Positions 14,925-22,175 of a stretch of 22,175 bases of DNA are shown piece after piece. Location of the stretch: positions 1-22,175 of the forward strand of contig DKPL01000002.1 in assembly GCA_002471185.1 (NCBI GenBank), given 5' to 3'. Within the stretch, counting starts at the first letter, position 1. Each line of letters begins with the position of its first letter. The translations under genes were made by a program, and so were the position numbers. The stretch comes from Bacteroides sp. UBA7335 (GTDB lineage: Bacteria > Bacteroidota > Bacteroidia > Bacteroidales > Bacteroidaceae). A model generated the notes under the pieces. The model did no database searches and was not told the DNA's origin. It was given only the letters and a program-made list of their open reading frames with translations.

Positions 14925-16862
14925 TTATTCTACAACAATTTTGAAAACATATTTACCTGTTTTCTGAGGATGCGCATCTGTTAAAATAACACGATAAATT
15001 GTTTCTCCCCAAACATCGGATAAACGTTTATCATCTAACTGTATAGGTTCAATCTCGACTGTAAAGCAAGATGGATAGTAGAGTTGAGCAGCAACACCAT
15101 CAACATTCAGTTCTATCACTCCTTCTTTTTCCACATTAGGCTTTCCATAGGTCATAAAGATAAGCTGATTGTTGCCAAGTACCTCTTTGAGTACATATTG
15201 GTCGTTAATCGTTAACGTTTTGCCTCTCAACTGATATTGACGCTTATAAGTTTCAATCTTTGCATCAGCAGGATAAGCATTGGCTATGTTTAAACTAAAA
15301 GTCTGCTTACGAGTATCACATTTTATATCTGCAGCCTTATATTGGCGACCGTTTTTCTGAGCAAAACCATTAATCAAAGGTAAGTTGTGATAGTTGGTTT
15401 GCATGGTCCAAATGGAATAACGATCGGCACTAAAGGTTTTCTTGGTATAGGTGCCTACACCTGCCTCTATAAAAAGAGGTCTATTGTTGGCATAAAGAAT
15501 AAAAGTACCAATATCATTGTGGTTGTGGCTTTCGTTATTATGCCCTCCCTTGGCTGCAAAAAATAATCCTGCTTTATTGGTAAAATAGCAGAATTGAGTT
15601 TCGGGATACCAGGTAGAAGAAGGGTGAATATGAGTAGCAGGCACCGCTTGCAAAGGTTGATAACAAAGAATAGACTCTAACGAACGATAAGTATCATTGC
15701 CCATTGATATAGAAGGTTTCTTACCTTTAAGCAGCGAAGAGGCAAACTGCATCATTTCGTCACTACCTACGGCTTTACCATAGAGATAAATCAATGAGGC
15801 ATCGCCACCACCCTTGGCCGAAGCATCTGCAAAATTCACAACCCATCCATCGCCAATGTATGAGCGCGAAATATATTCTCCTAAATTTTTAATTTGTTGA
15901 TTATCGAAAAGATTGACCTGCCCATTGGTTGCATAATAAAGAACTTGCAAATAGTCGTACAGTTTTCCAGCTGCATGTCCCCAATAAGAGGGTCCTTCTT
16001 CGCAAGCGCCATCTTCGGACACATAATTTATAAAGCGATCTACCGATTGCATGCCTTGATAAACAGCATCAGCCAAACGGTCGCGATTGTCTTCGACTAA
16101 CAAGAAGCATTGCAGAACATTGTGATTGCACCAAGGATTCCAATTATTAATAATATCTCCCGGTTTCCAGCGACTCGCTGTCCACCACGACGAAGGAAGG
16201 TCTTGAAGAAAAGGTTCAAGAACGCGTCGCTCTATCTCACTCTTCATCCGTATAGCAATGGTTGGATCGACCTGATCGAGCTGAGGACGTAAAAAATAGT
16301 AAATCCAGGATAAACTCATGCCATATCCGGCAGAAGTAAGATCAATGACCGGCTCACGCCAATCAGGCAAAGAACGACGGTTGCTCTGTCTAGGAACATG
16401 AGCCGATATCGTCCAAGAGGTTGTTTCGCACGCCTGAAAAACACCATTGATAATCTGATCAAGAAATCGTCCTTTGCCTTCAGCAAGTTCTGCTATCAAC
16501 AATGCATTGAGAGCTCTACGATTCTGCTCAAAGGGGTTTTGCATTATCATTCGATCACCAGTACGCTCGTAGGCTAAATAGTCTGTGGCTTTAATCACAT
16601 TCCACTTAAAATCGAGTAGTTTCTCACCATTTTCAATGAGTTGATATTGAGCATCACCGAGCAATGACTCCCAACCAGCCCTATCGGTATAATCGGGATA
16701 AGGCACCCAAGATCCATCATAGATAAGCATCGATTTAAGCATCTCAAGCGTAGCTTGTTTTTGCAAGAGGTTTCTATCGGTATAAGCAAAGCTATGAGAT
16801 AGAGTTGATAAAAGCAGAAGAGTAAAAACGAGCGGCTTCATCAGTTTTAGAGGTGTCTTCAT
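14925..16862 (-). CDS. Secreted heparinase II/III-family polysaccharide lyase-like enzyme
   Basis: The N-terminal signal peptide (about residues 8-26, LMKPLVFTLLLLSTLSHSFA) predicts export. An (alpha/alpha) toroid domain follows, with WNPWCNHN (241-248) and EEGPSYWGH (288-296); the latter matches the tyrosine-bearing motif of heparinase II. The C-terminal beta-sandwich domain opens with the signature GGHNNESHNHND (439-450), whose histidines and aspartate belong to the metal and active site in this superfamily. It ends near residue 645 with ordinary beta strands and no sorting domain. Members cleave uronic-acid glycans such as heparan sulfate, alginate or related polymers by beta-elimination. 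The substrate cannot be read from sequence. No SusC/SusD genes, sulfatases or sensors flank it, so it is not in a visible polysaccharide utilisation locus. ATG 16862 was taken; Met8 is an alternative start. Confidence 0.85.
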   Translation of the reverse strand: MKTPLKLMKPLVFTLLLLSTLSHSFAYTDRNLLQKQATLEMLKSMLIYDGSWVPYPDYTDRAGWESLLGDAQYQLIENGEKLLDFKWNVIKATDYLAYERTGDRMIMQNPFEQNRRALNALLIAELAEGKGRFLDQIINGVFQACETTSWTISAHVPRQSNRRSLPDWREPVIDLTSAGYGMSLSWIYYFLRPQLDQVDPTIAIRMKSEIERRVLEPFLQDLPSSWWTASRWKPGDIINNWNPWCNHNVLQCFLLVEDNRDRLADAVYQGMQSVDRFINYVSEDGACEEGPSYWGHAAGKLYDYLQVLYYATNGQVNLFDNQQIKNLGEYISRSYIGDGWVVNFADASAKGGGDASLIYLYGKAVGSDEMMQFASSLLKGKKPSISMGNDTYRSLESILCYQPLQAVPATHIHPSSTWYPETQFCYFTNKAGLFFAAKGGHNNESHNHNDIGTFILYANNRPLFIEAGVGTYTKKTFSADRYSIWTMQTNYHNLPLINGFAQKNGRQYKAADIKCDTRKQTFSLNIANAYPADAKIETYKRQYQLRGKTLTINDQYVLKEVLGNNQLIFMTYGKPNVEKEGVIELNVDGVAAQLYYPSCFTVEIEPIQLDDKRLSDVWGETIYRVILTDAHPQKTGKYVFKIVVE

Positions 16863-17067
16863 GTATACTATTTTTTTATGTTATGTAATCGTTCTATTTC
16901 AGCAATCAAAAATAAGAAATAGCGATCCCATAAAATAGACTTATTGTACAAAATAGAGGATAAAATTATCCAATATGATCGATCTTGCAACTTTATGATA
17001 AGATAATTAATCTCTATTAAATGTATTTTATATATTTGCCGCAATTAGCATAATAAAGCTCAAGACT
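16863..17067. promoter_or_regulatory. Divergent intergenic region between the heparinase-like gene and the outer membrane protein gene
   Basis: This AT-rich region must hold promoters for both directions. On the plus strand TATATTTG (17031-17038) is a good -7 match 29 bases before the ATG at 17068, with no TTTG at the proper distance upstream. On the minus strand TATTTTTG (16907-16914) fits -7, about 45 bases before the heparinase-like start, again without a clear -33. No palindrome that would suggest an operator stands out. Confidence 0.4.
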
Positions 17068-18270
17068 ATGAAAAACAACATCTTAACACTAGCTCTACTT
17101 ATAGTGTGTCTTAATACTTTCTCGCAAATCAATCCTAGAAACGGATATATTATTACCTTAAACAATGATACAATTTACGGCACACTCGATTTTCGTACAG
17201 CAAAACGAAATGCTTTAATATGCGACTTCAAAGCCAATAATCAAACAGTTTATAATAGCTATCACCCCGAGGATATCAGTGCATATCGATTTGTAGATGA
17301 TGGAAAATTGTATGTAGCAAAACTAGTTAAAATAGATAATATACCTACAATGAAGTTTCTTGAGTTTTTGATTAAAGGTATGGTTAACTTATACTGCTTG
17401 GATGATACTTTCGAACAACGATTTTATATGGAAGATGAGCAACAGCGATTTGTTGAAGTATATAGTACATCAATTGACGATCCAAATAATGAGAGTGAAA
17501 ATATAAACTACTTGAGAAAAAGGCATATTGGTGTACTTTATAATATTCTACCCGATAGTGAAAAAGTTAAAAAGAAAGTCCCCCGATTAAGTATGAATAA
17601 AAAGAACTTGATTGAACTGACCAAGGATTATCACTACGAGGTATGCAACACTAAAACTGGATGCATAGAGTTTGAAACAGCGGATAATAGAAAATTTATT
17701 GATCTGAACTACGAAGCAAGCTTAGGGATAGCCTACAATAGTTTTCATGACGAAGAGCTCGCCTTGTAGGGAATAGGATGGATAGGAAACTGGGCACCCA
17801 CAGCTTCTTTTATAGCTACACTTTCATCAAAGCGGTTTAGTAAATACCTAGCTATTCAAGGGGGCTTTACAATTAGCAATCTAGATGTTCATCAATCGAA
17901 AAATGAAAAATACGGACCACTTGATTTTAAAATGCATTCGGTGACAACAGACTTTCAGGTAGGCGGTATATGGTGGATTACTCAAACCGGAGTACAGCCT
18001 TACCTAAAACTAGGCTTTACTTTTCAACATTTTTGGAGTGTATCGGGAAAATTCAAGTTTAATAAAGAGTATCCATCGGGAATAGTAGAACCTTACGAAC
18101 GTAATCTGCATTCAGCTTTTCATGTTAACTACCCAGGCTTTTATATGACTCCCGGATTAAATATCCCCATAGGAGATCAAGCCATCTTTATTGAGTTCTG
18201 CTACAAAGGGCGCAAGCACGATTATACTAAAACTCGTTCGTTAGAAGCACATGTAGGATATCGTTTCTAA
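17068..18270 (+). pseudogene. Outer membrane beta-barrel-type protein gene interrupted by an in-frame TAG
   Basis: One open frame of 400 codons runs from ATG 17068 to TAA 18270, broken only by TAG at 17767-17769 (codon 234). The frame is otherwise unbroken across the stop: the next codons read GIGWIGNWAPTASF and continue to an ATG at 17932 and on to EAHVGYRF, with no shift. The N-terminus is a signal peptide (MKNNILTLALLIVCLNTFSQ), followed by GYIITLNNDTIYGTLDFR, a start I recognise from Bacteroidota envelope proteins. The C-terminal half has alternating hydrophobic strands and a terminal phenylalanine, typical of small beta-barrels. The base before the break (TTG TAG GGA) suggests a CAG, TGG or TAT type codon changed by one base. 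This may be a real nonsense mutation, a sequencing error or assembly noise. Exact function unknown. Confidence 0.7.
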
Positions 18271-18283
18271 AACAAAGAAGATT

Positions 18284-18760
18284 TTATTTTTCAATCAATA
18301 CAGTTGCATAAGCTGAAATTCCCTCTTCGCGCCCCGTAAAGCCTAGCTTCTCGGTAGTGGTTGCTTTTATAGAAACATCATCGACATCAACTTGCATAAT
18401 CTTAGCCAAGGTTTCCTGCATTAATGGGATATGCGATTTAAGTTTGGGACGCTCGGCACAAATAGTTGCATCAATGTTACCTACCCGATACCCTTTGGTT
18501 GCAATAAGTGCTATGGTATCTCGCAACAAGAGTTTACTATCAATATTCTTAAACTTGCTTGCTGTATCAGGGAAATGATAGCCAATATCACGCATATTGG
18601 CTGCACCGAGTAAAGCATCGCAAATGGCATGTATCAAAACATCAGCATCGGAGTGCCCTAACAGACCTTTGCTATGTTCAAGTTGTATTCCGCCTAACCA
18701 CAAATTGCGTCCTTCAATCAACTGATGGACATCAAACCCAAAACCTACTCTTATTTTCAT
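18284..18760 (-). CDS. ispF: 2-C-methyl-D-erythritol 2,4-cyclodiphosphate synthase
   Basis: IspF catalyses the fifth step of the MEP pathway, cyclising CDP-methylerythritol 2-phosphate with loss of CMP on the way to isoprenoids. The zinc ligands are Asp10 and His12 (GFGFDVHQL) and His44 (DADVLIHAICDAL); LGHSDAD (34-40) is the family signature, and TTTEKLGFTGREEGI near the C-terminus is the CDP-binding stretch. Length 158 is typical and the protein acts as a trimer in the cytoplasm. It lies 26 bases after porV on the same strand, so it is probably cotranscribed with porU-porV. It converges on the plus-strand outer membrane gene, only 13 bases away, with no terminator visible between them. Confidence 0.95.
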   Translation of the reverse strand: MKIRVGFGFDVHQLIEGRNLWLGGIQLEHSKGLLGHSDADVLIHAICDALLGAANMRDIGYHFPDTASKFKNIDSKLLLRDTIALIATKGYRVGNIDATICAERPKLKSHIPLMQETLAKIMQVDVDDVSIKATTTEKLGFTGREEGISAYATVLIEK

Positions 18761-18786
18761 AACCTGTTTTATCGACTAAATTTGAA

Positions 18787-19992
18787 TTAACGACGACGTC
18801 CGCCACTGCGTCCAAATAAATCTCTGATACCATCGAGATCGAAACCAAGCGTAAAGCGTAAAGTCTGATCGAGCGGATTGCTTTGTGCAGTCGATATAAG
18901 ATAAGCAGCATCGAGTGAGAATACACTCATCTTGAAACCTGCACCAAAAGAAAAGTATTTGCGATTGCCTTTGTTGGCATTTTCATAGTGATAACCGGCA
19001 CGCACTGCGAATTGGTTATTGTAAAGATACTCTAAACCAAGCGACCATTGAATTTCTTGTAACTCCTCTTTAAAACCACCCGGAGCATCAGAGAACGATT
19101 TAAAGATTCCTTTGATGGGTGAAATATCATTATAACCCTCAGTCTGCAACCACTCAGTATAATCAGAATAAGTCATATCATCGCCAAATTTCTTTTGGTA
19201 TTGTGCGAAAGTTGGACGAGTAGGCACAAGAAGTTTATTAATATCTACATTCAATGAGATGGTATTGTAATCGTCAAAGGGAGCCAATAGCGAAAAGCCC
19301 AAACGTAAGTTTGTAGGTAGAAATTGACTTGAGTTACCACCATCGTATGAGATTTTTGTACCAATATTTGAGATGTTCAATCCCCATGAAAACATACACT
19401 CACGCTGCGCTAACATTACATAGTTGGTGTAGAAGAAGGCAATATCGGCTGCAAAGGCCGATCCGGGAGTAACTTCTTCATCTTGCTTATAAGCTAAGTC
19501 GGAATAAATATAGCGCAAAGCAACTGCCGCCGAGAAACGTTCAGAAAGCATTCGTGAGTAAGCTACATCAAAAGCCATCTCGTAAGGATGGATAGAGTAA
19601 CCACCCATACCGTCACTACTAGTATTAACCGGAACCTCACCCAGTGAAAAATAGCGTAGCGAAGCACTGACGGCCTGGTAATCACCGATACGGTAATAGC
19701 CGGCTAGGTAAGCTAAATCAATATCATTGACTAATTTGCGCAACCAGGGAGTATAGGAAACAGAAACACCTGCACGACTTATCGTAAATGGGTATTTTGC
19801 CGGATTCCAGTACTGCGAATTATTATCAGGTTCAGTAGCTGCACCAACATCTCCTAACCCGCCACCGCGAGAGTCTGGTGCTATATTCAACGAATTTACA
19901 CCAGTATGAATGGGATTAAATTCATCTTTCTGTGCCAACAGTGTAATTGATACAGTAAATAATGCGATGAACAATATAAAAAGTTTCTTCAT
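18787..19992 (-). CDS. porV: Type IX secretion system outer membrane protein PorV
   Basis: PorV is a FadL-like beta-barrel of the outer membrane. It receives cargo from the type IX translocon and carries it to the PorU sortase, which attaches it to the cell surface. The signal peptide is MKKLFILFIALFTVSITLLAQ. It is followed by the signature HTGVNSLNIAPDSRGGGLGD near residues 29-48 and the early NNSQYWNPAKYPF, typical of PorV. The rest is alternating beta strands, with GFDLDGIRDLFGRSGGRRR as the basic end; 401 residues is the usual size. It lies 79 bases after porU and 26 before ispF. PorU and PorV next to each other are a known pair in type IX organisms. Confidence 0.92.
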   Translation of the reverse strand: MKKLFILFIALFTVSITLLAQKDEFNPIHTGVNSLNIAPDSRGGGLGDVGAATEPDNNSQYWNPAKYPFTISRAGVSVSYTPWLRKLVNDIDLAYLAGYYRIGDYQAVSASLRYFSLGEVPVNTSSDGMGGYSIHPYEMAFDVAYSRMLSERFSAAVALRYIYSDLAYKQDEEVTPGSAFAADIAFFYTNYVMLAQRECMFSWGLNISNIGTKISYDGGNSSQFLPTNLRLGFSLLAPFDDYNTISLNVDINKLLVPTRPTFAQYQKKFGDDMTYSDYTEWLQTEGYNDISPIKGIFKSFSDAPGGFKEELQEIQWSLGLEYLYNNQFAVRAGYHYENANKGNRKYFSFGAGFKMSVFSLDAAYLISTAQSNPLDQTLRFTLGFDLDGIRDLFGRSGGRRR

Positions 19993-20071
19993 AAACTATG
20001 TAATAATAATGAACTTCTAGTGCGTAAATAAAAATGTGAAGCTCTTGTTTTATAAACGATTATTCTTTGAT

Positions 20072-22175
20072 TTATTGTGCTAGAATAACGATTTTCTCGG
20101 TTTTTGTACTCTCTTTGCTTCCTCCTGAAACAATTGATGCACGATATAGGTAAACCCCTGGCATCAAGCGCTGCCCACCGTTGCTACTTAAATTCCAATC
20201 GACATAGTAATAATTACCCGAAGAAATGCCTCGCTCAGTATGTACCCATAACTCTCTACCTGAAAAATCACAAACAGCAATTCGAACATCAAGCTCAGAG
20301 TCGGGCCGATTGTGAGACAGAATAAAAGTGGTACTTTCGCGTGCAGGACTATTGGTACAAGAGACAGAGAATAGATCGGGACGCAATCCTTTTACAACTT
20401 CAAACTCTAATGTTTTGGTAGTAGAATTATTCATAATATTCCACGCACGAAATGAAAGTGTATGTTTACCTTCAGACAATGTTGGCAATGAAAAACCCAC
20501 TTTACCTTTGGTGTAATCGCCTGCTTGTGGAGTATAATAATCATTCAAGTTATAAGCAGTCTTGCCATCTATTGTCAGCGAAAGATCGTGACCAATACCA
20601 TTACCCACTGTATTAATGCCATTAGCATCTTGCAGTTCAGCTACAAAATAAGGGGTTTCATTAACTTTTCCACCCCAAGCAAAATCTGGGGTATTAAGAT
20701 AAAGCATCATTTGTGGACCATCGGTAGACTCTGGCAAATCATCAGCAGTACCTCCTACCTTAAAACGATTGAATGCACCTCCTGCTTCGCGTTGATCGCT
20801 TGCGCAAGCATAAAAATTCAATAATCCCCGCTCGTTTGAGTAATTGATATCAAGTGGAACCGGTATGACCAATTCAAAGCGTCCATTATTAACCGAATCC
20901 ATACCCGAAAATAAGGTACGTATGTGATCAGTATAATTCACTGCCCCCTCACCAACATTATCAAGTGTATACACCGTCTCTTTACTATCCATAGCCAATG
21001 AGTGTATTGTACCAGTAAAGTCATCAGCCAACTGGCCATTAGGAGTCAAGATTTTGCCTTTTACCTTTACCTTTGCACCGGCATTCATAAAGGGGATATC
21101 TTGAGATAAACTACTACCATCAAACTCTTCTACTTCTACTTGATAATCAGGGATTGTAATCATTAAAGCTGGATCTCCTGTCAGATTAAAGTTAAGCTTA
21201 TTACCATCGGTCAACAAGTAACGACTGCCTTGCTTGGCCAAACGAAATACATCTCCCAAGCGTAAACGCCCATTGGCTGACGGCGAACAGAGGTAACGAA
21301 TTACGGCCTTATGAAATTCATAATTTGGAGTATCGTATACTACACGCGAAGTAGAGAATAGAGCTATTGCTCCTCCTTTTGGATTAATTAAAGCCATTTC
21401 CCCCCCTGATGTTGCGGTATCATCAAAGCGAGTAAAGTCGCACGATGCAGTAAACCAAATTGGAAGACGAGGTGAAGATAGTTTATTAATGTGATCAGAG
21501 GTTAACAGCTTTTCATCCGACCATGAAGTCGTACCACTATGCCCGGTATAATTTACCATAAACATACCTTGATCGAAAAGCTGCAATAGTCTACGAGTAG
21601 CCTCAGGATAAGAGTAGCCGGTAGAAGACGATTCGCGTTTATAAGCATCAGCCAAAATTCGTTCAGGACGCATTTGTGGCGAATATCGAAGTACACTATC
21701 TGCAAGGTCAATGGCATGTTGCATAAACGAGTTATCACTTCCTGACCCTGCTGCATCATCGGCAACAAAACAAACTGTACGTTTCCATGTTCCAGCATTT
21801 TTATTTTCAATATAAGCAATCGTTTTATCTACCACTGCTATGGCTTCGTCATTAGTACGAACCGGAAAACGTCCGACACCAATATCTAGTCGATCGGATG
21901 AGAGTGCATTGCCTTCATTATCATCCAAGAAACCAAAATAATCATCAGTCAAATAAGAGCTCTTTTCGTTGTTGGAAACTTCAACTTGATAAGATAATAA
22001 AAAATCAGAGGGTTTATAACTACTCCAAGCGGAAGAAACCATACGGTTATCATAAGCACAATCGCCAAAGAGTAGTAGATATTTAGGACGATCAACATCA
22101 GAGGTTGAACGATCATAAAGCATTTTCATGAAACGACGATAAGCAGTTGCATCAGGAGTACCCGAAGAAAATTCG
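20072..22175 (-). CDS. porU: Type IX secretion system sortase PorU, partial at the 5' end
   Basis: PorU is a surface gingipain-like cysteine peptidase (C25). It removes the C-terminal sorting domain of type IX cargo and links the cargo to A-type lipopolysaccharide. The frame stays open to the window edge (residues before the Met at 22129 read FSSGTPDATAYRRF, as in other PorU proteins), so the start lies outside. Visible parts are the C25 catalytic domain with the histidine in MVNYTGHSGTTSW and the nucleophile cysteine in IWFTASCDFTRFDD, then beta-sandwich domains. The C-terminal region of about 95 residues (from SVSCTNSPARESTTF to MPGVYLYRASIVS) is a sorting-type domain; PorU itself keeps it and uses PorV as partner. 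Both catalytic residues are intact. The N-terminal third to half of the gene is missing. Confidence 0.92.
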   Translation of the reverse strand, partial: EFSSGTPDATAYRRFMKMLYDRSTSDVDRPKYLLLFGDCAYDNRMVSSAWSSYKPSDFLLSYQVEVSNNEKSSYLTDDYFGFLDDNEGNALSSDRLDIGVGRFPVRTNDEAIAVVDKTIAYIENKNAGTWKRTVCFVADDAAGSGSDNSFMQHAIDLADSVLRYSPQMRPERILADAYKRESSSTGYSYPEATRRLLQLFDQGMFMVNYTGHSGTTSWSDEKLLTSDHINKLSSPRLPIWFTASCDFTRFDDTATSGGEMALINPKGGAIALFSTSRVVYDTPNYEFHKAVIRYLCSPSANGRLRLGDVFRLAKQGSRYLLTDGNKLNFNLTGDPALMITIPDYQVEVEEFDGSSLSQDIPFMNAGAKVKVKGKILTPNGQLADDFTGTIHSLAMDSKETVYTLDNVGEGAVNYTDHIRTLFSGMDSVNNGRFELVIPVPLDINYSNERGLLNFYACASDQREAGGAFNRFKVGGTADDLPESTDGPQMMLYLNTPDFAWGGKVNETPYFVAELQDANGINTVGNGIGHDLSLTIDGKTAYNLNDYYTPQAGDYTKGKVGFSLPTLSEGKHTLSFRAWNIMNNSTTKTLEFEVVKGLRPDLFSVSCTNSPARESTTFILSHNRPDSELDVRIAVCDFSGRELWVHTERGISSGNYYYVDWNLSSNGGQRLMPGVYLYRASIVSGGSKESTKTEKIVILAQ

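Noticed and set aside
17932..18270. A separate small gene starting at ATG 17932
   Set aside because: It is in frame with the gene before it and has no signal peptide or ribosome site of its own; it is the tail of the interrupted gene.
22127..22129. ATG at 22129 as the true start of porU
   Set aside because: The frame stays open to the window edge with residues that match the conserved PorU core, so this methionine is internal.

Overview
The window is a chimera of two kinds of DNA. Bases 1 to about 768 look like vertebrate genomic DNA: a short exon with textbook splice sites encodes a peptide typical of the first thrombospondin type-1 repeat of ADAMTS-like proteins. From about 769 to the end, everything is bacterial and points to the Bacteroidota, order Bacteroidales. 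The reasons are the promoters of the TTTG / TAnnTTTG type, the type IX secretion genes porU and porV, Bacteroidales-type Mrp, IlvE and TrmB, and a coiled-coil protein family I associate with that order. Possession of type IX secretion suggests a relative of Parabacteroides, Porphyromonas, Tannerella or an unusual Bacteroides, rather than a typical gut Bacteroides; this is inference. The host-like piece suggests a metagenome or host-associated sample with a mis-joined contig end.

Plus strand, 769-6500. The 3' part of a coiled-coil envelope protein gene ends at a strong hairpin terminator. A Bacteroidota promoter then drives a four-gene efflux operon: a TolC-type outer membrane channel, a HlyD-type adaptor and two ABC-2 permeases, closed by a terminator. 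No ATPase gene is in the operon. The space between this operon and the next minus-strand genes holds four copies of a 22-bp tandem repeat between two facing terminators.

Minus strand, 16862 down to 6722. Read in transcription order these are: a secreted heparinase II/III-like enzyme; a lipoprotein with an NlpE-like and an MliC-like part and a terminator; the tightly packed group mnmA (tRNA thiolation), a secreted subtilisin-like protease, xseA and xseB (exonuclease VII), followed by ilvE and a terminator; and trmB (tRNA m7G methylation) with mrp (Fe-S carrier/P-loop ATPase) and a terminator.

Right end. A plus-strand outer membrane protein gene (17068-18270) is interrupted by one in-frame TAG. 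It converges on the minus-strand row porU (cut by the window end), porV and ispF. PorU and PorV are the sortase and the shuttle protein of type IX secretion, and ispF makes an isoprenoid precursor.

Most of the bacterial part is ordinary core genome. The points that repay a second look are the host/bacterium junction, the ATPase-less export operon, the nonsense codon, the NlpE-MliC lipoprotein that lacks one expected cysteine, the Mrp without its CxxC pair, and the tandem repeat.
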